From Cunninghamia lanceolata (Eukaryota; Streptophyta; Pinopsida; Cupressales; Cupressaceae), in contig BSBN01000445.1 of NCBI GenBank assembly GCA_027924645.1, positions 1,798,001-1,862,000 of the forward strand: DNA of 64,000 bases, in the 5' to 3' direction. The position numbers and the translations under genes were made by a program. Shown here one piece after another: positions 47,824 through 59,607 of this stretch. Each line of letters begins with the position of its first letter. The stretch's first letter is position 1. Below the pieces are notes generated by a model. That model saw nothing but the letters and a program-made list of their open reading frames with translations. It ran no database searches and was not told the DNA's origin.

Positions 47824-49065
47824 TGTAACGTCAAAAAATGTCCCCTTAGGGGCTTTTCCCTCATAAGGTTTAGCTCCCAAGTCTTCAGCATGCATTTAGG
47901 ACATCTTAGTTCATATTTTGGCATCCTGATGGAATGAGACCTAGGTTCCATGGAAAATTGAACCTAGATGGACCCCTTGGGCTATACCCTGCCCAAAATA
48001 GGGGGGAGGACTTGGGCACCCACACCCTAGTCTTGCCCTATTTTGAGGTAGCCCTAATTTCTGGGTGTCAATTTGTGACCGTTATTTGTTCCTTTTGCCG
48101 ACACGGTAATTTTTGAATTTTAAAATCTTGGTGGGAGTGCTTGTAGTTGCATATATAAGCATTCTTAGGCATTCATTTAGGAACTAGATGGCAATTGTGA
48201 TGTTCAAGTGTTCTCAAGGTGATTCAAGGCTTTCATTATGTTGCAAGAGCAGACTTGTGTGTTTTGTGTGTTGATATTTGTACATTTGAGCATCAATTTC
48301 CTCATGGCATGAAGAGCATCTTCCTCCCATGAGAGCTTCACTACAAGGTGACATAATATTGGGTTTTCATCATTGATTCCTTTGGTTTTTGCCTCTACCT
48401 CACAAGGGCACGTACTCTTTATCTGACAATGGTGTTCAGAGACTTAAGTGTCCTTTGGGGCTTGACTGAGGTAAGCCTCTAAACACCACAACCCCCAAAC
48501 CAAGTCTTGTGATTATAGGTTACAGGTGTCGCATTTGGGAAAAGTGGAGTTGCAAGAAGGATTGGAAGGCATTAAGAATTTAGGATCTGAAGAAAAGGAC
48601 ACAGGAGCACTTCTGGGACTTGGGTACTTTCTCTAGTGTCCTCTGCATCCAAGTTTTAGGAAACAGAAGTTACAGGGCTAATCAGTGTTGGAAGGAGGTC
48701 CAGATCCCACAAAGAAACTAGCACCTTAGACTTGGGTGCCCGCTCTAGTGCCCTAACTATTCTTCTTCAGAACCCTAAAAATAGGTATTCTATAATTTGG
48801 TATTTTACTCCTGTCTGCAAGAGCTTTTTCCATCATTCATCAATTTGTTATCATATTTTCATAATTAGGGTTTAATGGTTAATTGGGCATAAGAGAAGGA
48901 AAATTAATAATTAAATTCCCTAATCCAAGTTTCCCTACATCTACAAGTGACCTAGGGTATGATAGTGCTCACCACTCAACCCTAGATCCTTGAATGTATA
49001 GTGGAGAGGAGGATTTGAACATCTAAAAATCTAGAACATTAACAAATCCAATTTTCCCTTAAACA
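47824..49065 (+). repeat. RE-C 3' LTR
   Basis: Starts TGTAACGTCAAAAAATG and ends CCCTTAAACA, followed at once by the CATCT duplication. Confidence 0.92.
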
Positions 49066-49070
49066 CATCT
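49066..49070. repeat. RE-C target-site duplication, right
   Basis: CATCT, exact match to 42389-42393. Confidence 0.9.
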
Positions 49071-52000
49071 AATCCTGTAATTTCATCCTATGATATTATT
49101 TCCAATGAATTGGATGTGGAGATGGGGATATTAGTGGGAGGTACTAACCCCTTTATAAACATCTACATTTGAGAAATGTGCTCCTTATGCTCCTTATTCT
49201 TTACCTTTTCTTTTTCTATTCTGGCCAATAATGTATCTATGATATCCTTGGCCTCTTGACCTTCTTGTTGTTTAGTGGTAAAGCCTAGGTCTATAGTGGT
49301 TATATGAAATTCACCCACAGTTATCACCCCTCTAGCTTTATTTACAATAGGTACAGCTATTTGAGTTGTCCTTTTGCCTATTATAGGATCTCTCTTGATT
49401 GCAAAGGTAGCCTTGGCTCTCCTCTTTGGCTTGACTACTTTAGCTGAAAATAATGAAGAAATGTCAAAATTTGAAGAGTCAAAGAATGGAGGTGGATTCA
49501 CCTCATATTGTAGCCAATGTGGCACATCAGATTGGGACCCTCCATGGTTGGTATGCTCAAAGTGAGTATCATGAGATTCCATGTTTTGCTCTTCCAAGGT
49601 GTTTTCATCATCTCCTTGTAGTTGTTCTTCTTCTTCCCCAATGTGAATCCTCTCATTTGCCTTTTGTTGCTCACCATTTGTGGGGGTCTCTTATGGGGTC
49701 TTCTCACTCTGATTAGGCATCATTTGTTCATCCTGTGGTGGTGGTGGATTCACATCAGGTCTTTGATGACCCTGATCTTTAATATCCTGATGACCTTTCT
49801 AATTATCTTCGTCCATCTTTTCTTGTTCCTTATGGTCATCCTCTTTCATTGGACCTTCCTGTCCAGATTCTGACATGTTTGTATCTTTATTATCCTAAGT
49901 TTCAAATGTGATATTACGGCTTGACTATCCAGATATATCAATTGTCTTATCTCCTTCAACATGCTCTTGTTTAGTGTCCCGAGCCTCTTGCTGACTAGGT
50001 GTTTCCATATGCATGTCCCCAATTGCACTGTCTTCTACCTTATCATGTTCTGGGACTACATCTTTATCTTTACCTATATCATCACTACCCTGATATGCTA
50101 GATCACTAACTACTAGGCTAGCGACTTGGCCAATTAATCCCTCTAGGCCTATTTTCTTTGTCAAGACCTCTGGATTGTCTTCTTCCATCTCCTCCCCTCT
50201 TTCTTGTTGTACTATGAGGGTGTTCAGAGGTTTTACCATTGTATTTTTGACCAATGATTCCATGGGCTAGCAGACACCTCATCTACTACCTCATCATCAA
50301 AAAGGTCTATTATTTTTTCTAGAAGGCTGATTATCTTCTCTTTTCCTATTCTCCTCCCTAATCTCCTCTGCTAATTCAGTCTTGAATTCAACAATGTTGG
50401 GGATTGGAACATCATGTTGTAAATTTTGTTGAGTTCCTTCATCTCCTCTACCTTTAAGCACAATGTTTGGGTGCTTGTCTACATATCCTCTCATTACTAG
50501 CATTTGAGCTTGGCCTTTCTTGGAGGACTCTTCTTGAGTTCTATTTCTTCTTTTTTTATTATTAGAGGCTTCCCATCCTCATAACTTTCCTCCAAGTCCT
50601 CGTGAGTGATGTTATGTTTTACTATTTGTTTCGGTTGCTTATCAGGATTTGTGTAAGTTGTAGTAGCTGAGGTGGAGGCTTGCCCTTTCTGAGGTGATGG
50701 CTTTGGGGTGAGCTTGGCACCGATATTCATTACTACCCTCTTAGTGGCTTTAGATGAGCCTTCATGTATCCTCTTCTCTAGAACTTATCTCTTATCTTTA
50801 AGGAAGTCATCATACTCTTCCTTTGCTAATTCATGTCTCTTCCTTTTGTTATCAATTGTCACAGCCACTCCTTTGGCTTGAGTGCAACAACCTCCCTCTA
50901 CCCAATCTTTGATTAGTTACATGACCCTTTGAGTTATTATCTCCAATGAGGTTTCTTCTGGCTGGCTCCAGTCAGGTGGGGAAATTATCTAATTATATAT
51001 CTTCGTGTCTTCATACTCTTGAGACATGATAACTTCATCATCCTCATGTAATTGTGGGGCAACTGGAATGCAATCCAAAGTGTGGATTTGTTTAAGTGTG
51101 AGCCTTTGATAGCTCCTCCTTCTAACTTCAACATCATTAGAATAGTCAGCCCAATAGTCTTCTATGTGCACCTGGTGCACTGACTTCTTCAATAATTCTT
51201 CCAATGTATGATAGGGATCATATTGCCTTATCAAAGGGAAAGGTTGTATACACATCAGTTGTAGTCCTCCTATGGCCTCTTTGGTTGTTTCTACATTAGG
51301 GCACATGTACCAGCCAATCATAAGTGAAAACATGACCTTGGGTATTATATTTTTCTAGACAAATGCCTTATGTGAAGGTAGTATTTGTCTAGCCATCTCC
51401 ATTACTATGACCTTATCTATCGGATATCTTAGCAACATCATGGGTTTCCCATCAAAGCCTTCCATTCTTATGTATGTGAATGTAGGGAACTAGATAAACC
51501 ATGATCCATTCCTGCTTATTGTTGCTTGAGCTTCCATGCTCATCCTTTTTTCTCTATCGTCCTCCATTGTGTAGACCAAATACATGATAAAATAATCATT
51601 AACCCTCTTATAATGTTGGAGGGAGGCCCTCCTGCCCAGCTATGGATAGTGATCCCAAATATTTACATCTCCAGGATTACGGCCAACCCTGCCAACTCTT
51701 TGTAAATCATTAAATGTGCCTTTGGCTGCACAAGAATATACTACATAGGAGGTCATATGGAACATGTTTGTTTTCCCTCCTAACTTCTTGAAACTTTCAT
51801 CAATGCTATCACTGATCAGTTTTACCCATTGTGGTTTCTGATCGGTAGATTCTATCATCCTTATGAGGCCATACATCCAGTCCTCAAAACAACCTGCATT
51901 TGGTCTACCCCTCATCTGACTAAGCATTACCATCATGTATTGATATTTAGGGGTGAAATCAAACTTGAACAAGTGTACAGACAATTTTGTTGATGCCTTG

Positions 52001-52520
52001 TATGTGTTGTTACTAGCCCTCCAAGAGAATACAAATTTCCTGCACTCTTTGAAACTACCCTGATATTGTTTCTCTAGGGCTCCTAGATTGATCTTATACA
52101 TGTTACATGATGGTAAATTGAAAGTAGAGGTAATCCCTAGAACTAAGAAATCTGCATATATGCACCCATGCTTCTCAACCTTTCTGGTGTGAACATTGTA
52201 GTTATTGGCACATTTGACCACTAGTTCAATAGCCTCCATTATGTATGGGAACCCCTGGCATGCCACATGTCAGAGCTATATATGCTCATGAGAAAAGGAT
52301 TTCCACTGCCTCTTTTTGATTTAGATGTCTATTCATCAAGATAAGTGTTACCCAAGTGTGTATCGTCTATTTTCCCATATTTGAACACTGACCCTCCAAG
52401 TTGTATACACATATGTGTCAGGAACTCAGAATCAGACCTATTTATGTGAATATCCATTGTGTCCCATAATGACAAGTTTACATGTCTCCGCCTAACATGC
52501 ATTTTAGGGTCTCGGGTCTA
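49071..52520 (-). pseudogene. ORF-X copy X2, N-terminal and central part
   Basis: I do not recognise this protein. A minus-strand frame is open, apart from stops, from about 52266 to 50497 and, after one frame change near 50500, down to the RE-C insertion. Parts in order: a globular region with VKCANNY, YKINLGALEKQY, CFEDWMYGLIRMI and QWVKLISDS; a Tyr-rich part with DYFIMYLVYTMEDD and VMFSLMIGWYMCP; then a long Lys/Glu/Pro/Ser-rich region. Stops at 51640-51642, 51490-51492 and 51355-51357 are TAG at possible Q positions. Coding traces continue upstream to about 52520 in another frame. No RT, protease or zinc-knuckle motif is seen. Homologous to X1. Confidence 0.6.
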
Positions 52521-52529
52521 AACATATCA

Positions 52530-55115
52530 TGTATGCCATGGTGTTTACTTTCACAAAACAAATTCAAATGTAATCATACGAATTTACCATAGTAGAAACC
52601 ATTTACCTGTTCACCTATTCATAAATGAAAAAATGAGGGTTTCATAGTTATATACCTAATTTTTGTGCCTTTTAAACTACTTAATCAAGATCGGGACATG
52701 CATGTTCACTTTTCAATTACCCTCCTCCATCACCATTCAAGGTGCACTCTATTCCGTTGAGTTCATAGGTTACTGTAATGGCGGTCTTAATTGCACAAGA
52801 TCTTTGTAATTTCATTGTTGAATGCTTGGTAAATATAAAATGAGCAAAAATCACCCTATTATAATCATTAACATTTATGGATTAGGGCGTAATTAATGTT
52901 ATTGTATTAGTGTCCACATATATACATGTAGCGCTCTTAAGATCATAATAGGTGGCACCATGCGATTTGAAATTTTGAATATCCACCTACCGTTAGATGG
53001 TATTTATTATGGGGTTTGCATATTCAAAAATTCAAGGTGTACACTCTTTCAGAATGTGCACATGATGTCATCATGATGTAGGTCAATGTTGATTGAATGT
53101 GGGAAGCAGGCCAAGAGAAAGTAAAGGTATTTCCTTTTGTTTAGATATCGGGTCTTATGACGTGTCCATATGGACTAGTTAATGTGCCATGTGGCATCTT
53201 TTTATTGGTTCTTAGGAGTCTACGTGTTATGGATTCTGAGGGTAGGTATGCAGATATTCAGAAATATCTTGTGCTTAGTTATGTGAAATATCCCTCTCCT
53301 CTAAAGATGAGGATGACATCACCTCTTTAGATGGTGTTTCTAGATTAGTTACAATGTGACGTCATCGTCATATTGGTGAATGTCAAAGTGCTGAGTTAAT
53401 GTCTGGATATTGAAATTTATCTTATATTGCGCTAAGTCGGGATACTAACTAATATCAGGAATGTGATAACTCAATGAAGTCGAATGTTTGGATGATGTCA
53501 TCATATTATTGGAGCTTCTTTTGCATAGCTTGGGATGATGTCACCATCAAATTAATAAATATCCACACATTATGTTAATGGGTAGGTGCTCACTATTTAT
53601 AGTTATGTTTGGTCTCATGGTGCCTACGTGACATCATCATTGGACTATTACTTCCTTACAATGATATTGAATGATGTTACCAGGACATTAACTGATGTGC
53701 AAGATATTAAGAAATATCTGGGCTCTTAGGATTTACATTGTATTTGGGTAAGATTTCATATTAGTGAATATCAGGGATATTAGAATGAATGCGCACCCTT
53801 GTGGAATGTGCATGCATTTTGACGGTCTATGACCCCTTGACTTTAACTTTGATGTCTGCACATTAGCAGATGTGAGGACATTGGGTTTTACTTCATTAAA
53901 ATTAGCTTTTATGATATTAACAAATATCCTAGATATTAAGTAATGTGATGACCCCCCCTTCTTGTGACTTTTGACCAAACTTTGACCTAACATAACTTCT
54001 TACCCTTAGGGAATTTTGGGGTGATCTAGGCAAACCTGTTTAGAATTTTGCATTCTTTCACTTGATGAGGTTTGTTATGACAAAATCTGACTTTGAAAAT
54101 TAACCTCTCCTTTTGGGGCCTTGATATGCATAGGATGATATCCTGACATGCATTCGATATTAACTCTTTTACCAAACTGTCCAAAATAAGAGAACAAACA
54201 AGCAAGCAAAAAGTTGGGTCCCTGTTTTGTTGGGGCGAAATGGGGGGCAAGTTGTGTAACCACACAACAAGTTTGCCACCAAAGAAAACAACAAAATTCA
54301 AATAATTCAAGAGATGAGGACAAAATAGAACATAATGTTCCAACTCCTACCAAGTAAACACTCTGATCTTCCTGAATGGTATCATGTTCATCAATATAAC
54401 AATGCTAAAAAGGGATTAGGTGTGTGCAGGTGATTCATATCCCTCATCTTGAAGATAATTTAAAAACACTAGTGACTAGTGTTAAGCTACATAGTTTGGT
54501 TTATCCCTCATAGCCAACCTAGATAGATCCTTGCTAGAAGCAGGCGTCCATAGCCCCGACAACGTTATCGTTGCAATTCCCTTAAGTAGAGACCCACTAC
54601 CAGTAGGTGTCTATAGCCTCGGTAGAGTTACTTAGATAGCCTAATTATCCCTTTTAGATATTCAACATCTCTCTCTTTTTTTATTAGTATTCATAAGATG
54701 TCATCATGTAAGTACATTTTGCAAGGTGTGGTCACTTGTTGTTTAGGTTGAAAATTGTAATGGTGCCAAGGGTAACCTTTAGATTTTTCACTTAACACCC
54801 ACACTAGTATTTCAACAAACCCAAGACTATTAAGTGAGTCATGTGAGGATCTCCTTGAACAAGAAAAGGTATCACTGATGAATTGGATATCACAGACCTG
54901 ATCAGGAACATCTACCCAACATAAGTTACAACCTATACAAGGATTTGTTTTCATTTCTTGAATTCTAACAATTTTAGTTGTTTTCTAAAGTGAAAAGGTA
55001 CCTCATCTTGCCAAAGCATAATAAGGACTCAACAACATGCAGAGAAAAATAAACACACGCAAACCCAACTGTATAAACAACTATACAAGATGTACATATG
55101 ATACAATGTCATAGC
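52530..55115. other. Non-coding stretch, possible decayed LTR of Gyp-2
   Basis: No coding sequence. The part at 53100-53960 is rich in ATGATGTCA/GTGACGTCAT-like and AATATC motifs, reminiscent in style of the RE-A LTR, but I could not align it. A small duplication (GGCGTCCATAGCCCCG and GGTGTCTATAGCCTCG) lies at about 54545-54625. Confidence 0.35.
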
Positions 55116-56300
55116 ATGACCCCTCTAAGCCTAGAAATAATTCTTAAGAAATTATGCATTGACTAGCAACTGGACATTCTCACTTGTTAAAGTTTTAAGT
55201 CTATAGGTGCTGTCACCTAGGATTTATAAGATCTGGAAGGGACCTATCCAAAGTTTGTTGAATTTTCCATGGTCACCTTTCCTCTCATGTGCCTTGTCCC
55301 ACAATAGGACTAAATCTGATATTCTAAAGGCTTTTACTTTATCTCTCTTATCAAACCAATATTTGACAGTAGCCTGATGTTTGTCTAATTGGTCAATCGT
55401 CCTATCTCTCTTTTCTTCTAGGTGCATGAGTTGAAGTAACATGACTTCTTATTTGTTATCGATACCTAGATATTCTTGTGAAAATTACAGGCTAGGGATT
55501 TTGAGGTTGACAGGGAGGATGGGATCCACCCCATAAACTAACTGATAAGGAGAATTTCCTAAGGTAGTTTTCATTCTAGTTCAATCTACCCACAGGGCAT
55601 ATGTAAGTAGGGTATTCCATTCCCTAGGATTCTTTTCAATCAATTTCTTTATGATGTTTAGTAAGTTCTTATTGGTTGACTGTACTAAGCCATTACCTTG
55701 GGGATAATAATTTGAAGAGAACTTTAAGATCACCCCATGGTCAAAAGCCAAACTAGACAATTTTAAAGATGCAAAAGCTAGTCCATTATCACATACTAGG
55801 GCATAGGGGACTCCATACTTGGTTATAATGTTGTTTTCTAGGAATTTGATTACATACTCTTTAGTACAAGTCTTGCTGCTAACTGCTTCAGTCCACCTAG
55901 TACAATAATATGTGATTGTTAGTACATACTTGTGTCCTGATGATGATGGGGGATTGATGGGACCAATGAAATCCATGCTCCATTGTGCAAATGGGTGCAT
56001 CTCCATGATAGGCTATAGGGGCTGAGTAGCATATCTTTCTTTACTAGAAGCAGTCTGGCAAGTATGATAGTATTTGAGGTGGTTACCAATGTCTTTAAAG
56101 ATTGTTGGCCAATAATATCCTTCTCTTAGGATATTGTGTGTAGTGGCTAGGTGAGATCTATGGGCTGTGCCAAATTTATCATGTAACTCTGTGAGAACTT
56201 TATCAGCCTCAGGCTTGTCTAAGCATCTAAGATATATTCCTTCATAATTTTCTTGAAGGGGATCCCCCCTTTTATCATGTACTTCTATGCTTTAATCTTT
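55116..56300 (-). pseudogene. Gyp-2 integrase remnant
   Basis: The core starts at QWSMDFIGPINP (first Asp); second Asp in ALVCDNGLAF; the third catalytic position is Q in YPQGNGLVQSTNKN (codon 55680-55682), where integrases need E. Spacing from the second Asp to this Q is 35 residues, as in DD35E. The C-terminal part has FRISDLVLLWDKAHERKG, LWIGPFQIL and a tail to about 55116. A TGA interrupts the W-D-R-T motif (CGA to TGA). Confidence 0.8.
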
Positions 56301-56671
56301 ATGGCTCTCCTTTGAGAGGCTTGCATTTTAGGGGGACATCTCCTGGTGATCAGGATATGTCTGATAACTGAATACCAATCACTATTTTCTTTTGTGTGTA
56401 TAGCATATTGTTGGCTTATCAAGTTAGGGTAAACTTCAGCGATCATTTGACTTAGGGCTTGTGTCCTAACCAACTTCATAGGAGTTATGTCCATATCATA
56501 TTCTTGGAGCACTGTTATCCATTTTTCTCTCTTCTCTCTAGGCTCATTCTAAATTAGGAGCATCTTGACCGCTACATCAAGTACAACAACAATTATCTTG
56601 CTTCTCAAGATATAGTGTCTGAATTTCTTTACTACTCTTACTAAGGCCAAGGCTTGCCTTTCAACATCCAT

Positions 56672-57028
56672 CTACCTAAGATCTGCATCCCTAAATGGGG
56701 AACTCATGAAAGCTATGGTTTTTTCTTCCTTTTCTTCACTCCTCTGCGTCAGGACTGCTGCGCATGTATGCTCTAAAGCAAATGAATAAATGTAAAAATC
56801 TATTTTGTAATTTGAGCTTATCAGGATAGGTGCATCTACTATGGCCTTCTTGATATCTTCAAATGCAACTTTTTCCTCAGGTGTCCATTCTATTTTGGCA
56901 TCCTTCTTGAGCATGGCATTGAGTGGTCTGACAATTTCTGCAAACCCTGTGATGAACTTCCTCACAAAATTAATCTTGCTAAAGTAAGATTTTAAATCCT
57001 TTTTATTCCCTAGAAGTTGTAATTTCAT
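56672..57028 (-). pseudogene. Gyp-2 RT connection and RNase H remnant
   Basis: KSYFSKINFVRKFITGFAE and IEWTPEEKVAFEDIKKAI are the connection region; FYIYSFALEHTCAAVLTQ is the start of RNase H, where the catalytic Asp of the D-A-S motif is replaced. Ends at a TAG near 56672. Confidence 0.75.
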
Positions 57029-57144
57029 TTGGAATCAACTCTGGAAGGGTCAATGGTGATCCCATTTTTTGATATTACATGACCAAGCAACTTACCTGTG
57101 GTCACTCCAAATATGCACCTCTTTGAGTTTAATGAGATACCGTA

Positions 57145-57720
57145 CTACTCACACTTCTTAAGTACCTTCCTGAGGTCTTCTATGTGATCACCTCTCTTTT
57201 TTGAGAATATAGTGAGGTCATCCATGTATATGACTATGCACTTGCAAACTAAGCCCCTGAATGTTATGTCCATTGCACATTGAAATGTGGCTCCAACATT
57301 AATCTGGCCAAATGGCATGCATTTGTAAGAAAATATCCCCCACTTGGTGTTGAATGCTATCTTTAACTTGTCTATTGTGTCTACCATCACCTAGTTGTAT
57401 CCTGAAAAACCATCCAAGAAGGACATCATTTGAGCTCCATTCACTATTTGTAGAACTTCAACTAATGATGGCAAAGGATACTTATCCTTTTCTAAGGCTC
57501 TATTTAAATTCTTGAAGTCTACATAGAGATGTATGTCTACATTGTTTTTTTCTGACTAGGACTAGATTGGCTACCCATGTTGAGTGCCTGATAGGAAATA
57601 TGATCCTTGCATTCAATAATTTTTTGACTTCTTCAAAGATAATAGGTTCCAACAATACATTGACTGGCCTCTATTTTTTCCTGAATGGCTTAGCATCCAG
57701 CTTTAGTGGGATTGCATGAG
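57145..57720 (-). pseudogene. Gyp-2 reverse transcriptase remnant
   Basis: The catalytic box IVIYMDDLTIFS is intact (YMDD at 57217-57228), preceded by MPFGQINVGATFQ. Upstream pieces in broken frames (IPLKLDAKPFRKK; FPIRHSTWVANLV) carry the earlier RT motifs up to about 57720. Confidence 0.8.
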
Positions 57721-58123
57721 TGATAATTGATGTATCATATCTTTTTAGTTCATCATAGGTCCAGGTGATGACATGGATATAATCTTTCAATGCCTAAGTT
57801 ATTCCTTCTTTTTCTTCTTCAGAACAAACATTACCAATTATTTATGCCTTTGGGAATTTTGTTGCTTTGTAAGTCTATGATTTCTTCTTCTTCCCATACA
57901 TGATCTTCTAAATTCTTATCATCTAGGATCTATGCTTCAAATATATCCCTATTAGCTATGAAATCCAAGATATGTTGGTCATCACCAAACAATCCAGGAT
58001 ATATTGGTCATCATCAAACACTTCAAAATTAGTGACATTATCAAGTATGGATGACACTGATACCAATTCTACTAAAAATCTCTTCATTCCAAAAATAGAT
58101 AGAGGTTCCAATGTACTAGTAGC
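57721..58123 (-). other. Gyp-2 linker between RNase H-like domain and RT
   Basis: Broken acidic coding traces, including a tandem duplication of about 35 bp (ATATKTTGGTCATCA... at about 57970 and 58005). Confidence 0.5.
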
Positions 58124-58485
58124 CTATGCTAGTGCATCAGCTCTATGATTTTGTTCTCTAGGGACATGCATGATGTTGAATGCATCAAACCCTTCTATTA
58201 AATCCCAAACTCTATCCCTGTAGTTTGACAACTTTTTATAGTTACATGCATAGATACTCTTGACTTGTTTTACCACTAATTCTAAATCTCCATAGACATT
58301 TAGAATCTTGACTTTCTTTCTTGAGGGTAAACAACAACCCATGGGTCAGGGCTTTGTATTCAACAACATTATTAGTACAAGGGAACTGTAATCTATAGGC
58401 TACTAGAAATGACCTCCCTGATGGGTCGATGAGGTCAATGCCTACTCCAGCTCTACAAAGCTTGATGAGTTGATTGGCAATTAGA
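58124..58485 (-). pseudogene. Gyp-2 extra RNase H-like domain upstream of RT
   Basis: First half: GRSFLVAYRLQFPCTNNVVE followed by YKALTHGL (58440-58340). Second half: GDLELVVKQV, NYRDRVWDLIEGFDAFN, then VPREQNHRADALA (58280-58124), an intact RNase H signature. It lies upstream of RT, as in Gyp-1. Confidence 0.7.
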
Positions 58486-58489
58486 AAAA

Positions 58490-59190
58490 TCTAGATGATA
58501 AGAAAAGTTTGGGAATTGAAAGAGGAGAAAGTTCTAAATCAGGACAAGTTAACACTGAGATGAAGAAAGACAAAGGTAAATAGGTCCAGAATCAGAGAAA
58601 CAAATCTAGAAGACCTCCAGTCAGGCAACCAAATGCTCAAAGGTACCCATCTTTCAATGGCTATTATTTTAATTGCAATAAGTTTGGTCACAAGGCTACT
58701 CAGTGTAGGAGCAGAATGAATCAAAATGTTCCATCATTCTCTGGTCAGTGTTTCAATTGCAAGAGAATTGGTCATAGAGCAAATGAATGTAGAAGTCAGA
58801 TAAGGAATGGTTTCAACAATGGAAGAAATACTCAATCCTTCAATGGAAAATGCTTTACATGTAATAGATTTGGGTATATGGATAACCAATGTAGATCAAG
58901 AATTAATCCAATCAATGGAAGGAACCAAGGATAGAGGAATGTTGTTTTCTACAATTGCAATAAACTTGGACACATTGCAAAATTCTATAGAAGCAAGAAT
59001 GTGAAAAGAAATAATCCTACAGAAAAGAAGAAAACAAAGCAGAGGGAAGATAAAGGAATGACCAAGGTTGATCCAACAGAAACCAAGAAGGAAATGAGTA
59101 AAATATGGATTAAGAAGGATGTAAATGAGGTCAAGGATGGATCCGTACCAGCCTCTGGTGCAGTAAATTGGGAGCTCTAGCTCAGGGGAG
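58490..59190 (+). pseudogene. Copia gag fragment with four tandem zinc knuckles
   Basis: A plus-strand frame of about 230 codons. It opens with a basic stretch (RNKSRRPPVRQPNAQRYP), then four knuckle-like units about 25-35 residues apart: YFNCNKFGHKATQC (first Cys is Y), CFNCKRIGHRANEC (intact), CFTCNRFGYMDNQC (His is Y) and FYNCNKLGHIAKFY (first and last Cys changed). Lys/Glu-rich sequence follows, to a TAG at the Q of a possible L-Q-L-R-G motif. Most copia Gags have one or two knuckles. LTRs and pol are absent. Confidence 0.75.
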
Positions 59191-59607
59191 CTTTTATTGA
59201 AAATCTTCATCCCCTAGCCAGATAGTTGGTGTTGAGATCCAGCACAAGGATATGAGTTAATGAGCTATGTGATGAATCTTTTGAAGATGTTACCAATAGA
59301 AAAAGGTCTAATGTGGTGCATTACAGAGCAATCTTCATTGACTATGCTTGAGAGTAAAGTGTTTAATAACTTTTCGAAACTTAGCATTTATTATGATTAG
59401 GTTTTGGCAAATAAAGGATAAAAGGATCACATTCAAAGGAAGAATCACTTTGCATTCAAGTTTTCAAGCTTTCAAGAAGATCAAGAGCTCAACCCTAAGC
59501 TACTTCGATGATTTCTAGTAATTCAAAGTGAAGAAACTCTAATTCGGTGAAAAGAGGTATTTACAGTTGAAACTTCTCTGTGAAATTATTTGAATTATTA
59601 CGGAATC
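59191..59607 (+). other. Spacer / possible leader of ORF-X copy X3
   Basis: No coding sequence recognised between the copia gag fragment and the X3 ATG. Confidence 0.4.

Larger units (their letters stand above)
42394..49065 (+). mobile_element. RE-C: protease-only LTR element inserted in ORF-X
   Basis: A 6672-bp LTR element: LTRs of 1241 and 1242 bp with TG...CA ends, exact target duplication CATCT, a primer-binding-site candidate and a polypurine tract. The interior encodes only a protease-like segment with a basic/acidic tail; no RT, RNase H or integrase. By eye the LTRs differ several-fold more than those of RE-A and RE-B (about 6-8%), so it is older. It interrupts the X2 reading frame without changing it. 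Confidence 0.9.
55116..58485 (-). mobile_element. Gyp-2: decayed Ty3/gypsy retrotransposon (RNaseH-RT-RH-INT)
   Basis: The minus strand carries, in order: an RNase H-like domain (58485-58124), linker, RT (about 57700-57145), gypsy RNase H (57028-56672), and integrase with its tail (56300-55116). This is the same domain order as Gyp-1 but a different sequence. Gag, protease and the 5' LTR are missing: the right edge meets plus-strand copia gag at about 58490. Stops and frameshifts throughout. Confidence 0.85.

Noticed and set aside
52530..55115. LTR of Gyp-2 with TGACGTCA-like sites
   Set aside because: The style resembles the RE-A LTR but I could not find a partner repeat, ends or a target duplication, so it is listed only as a non-coding stretch.
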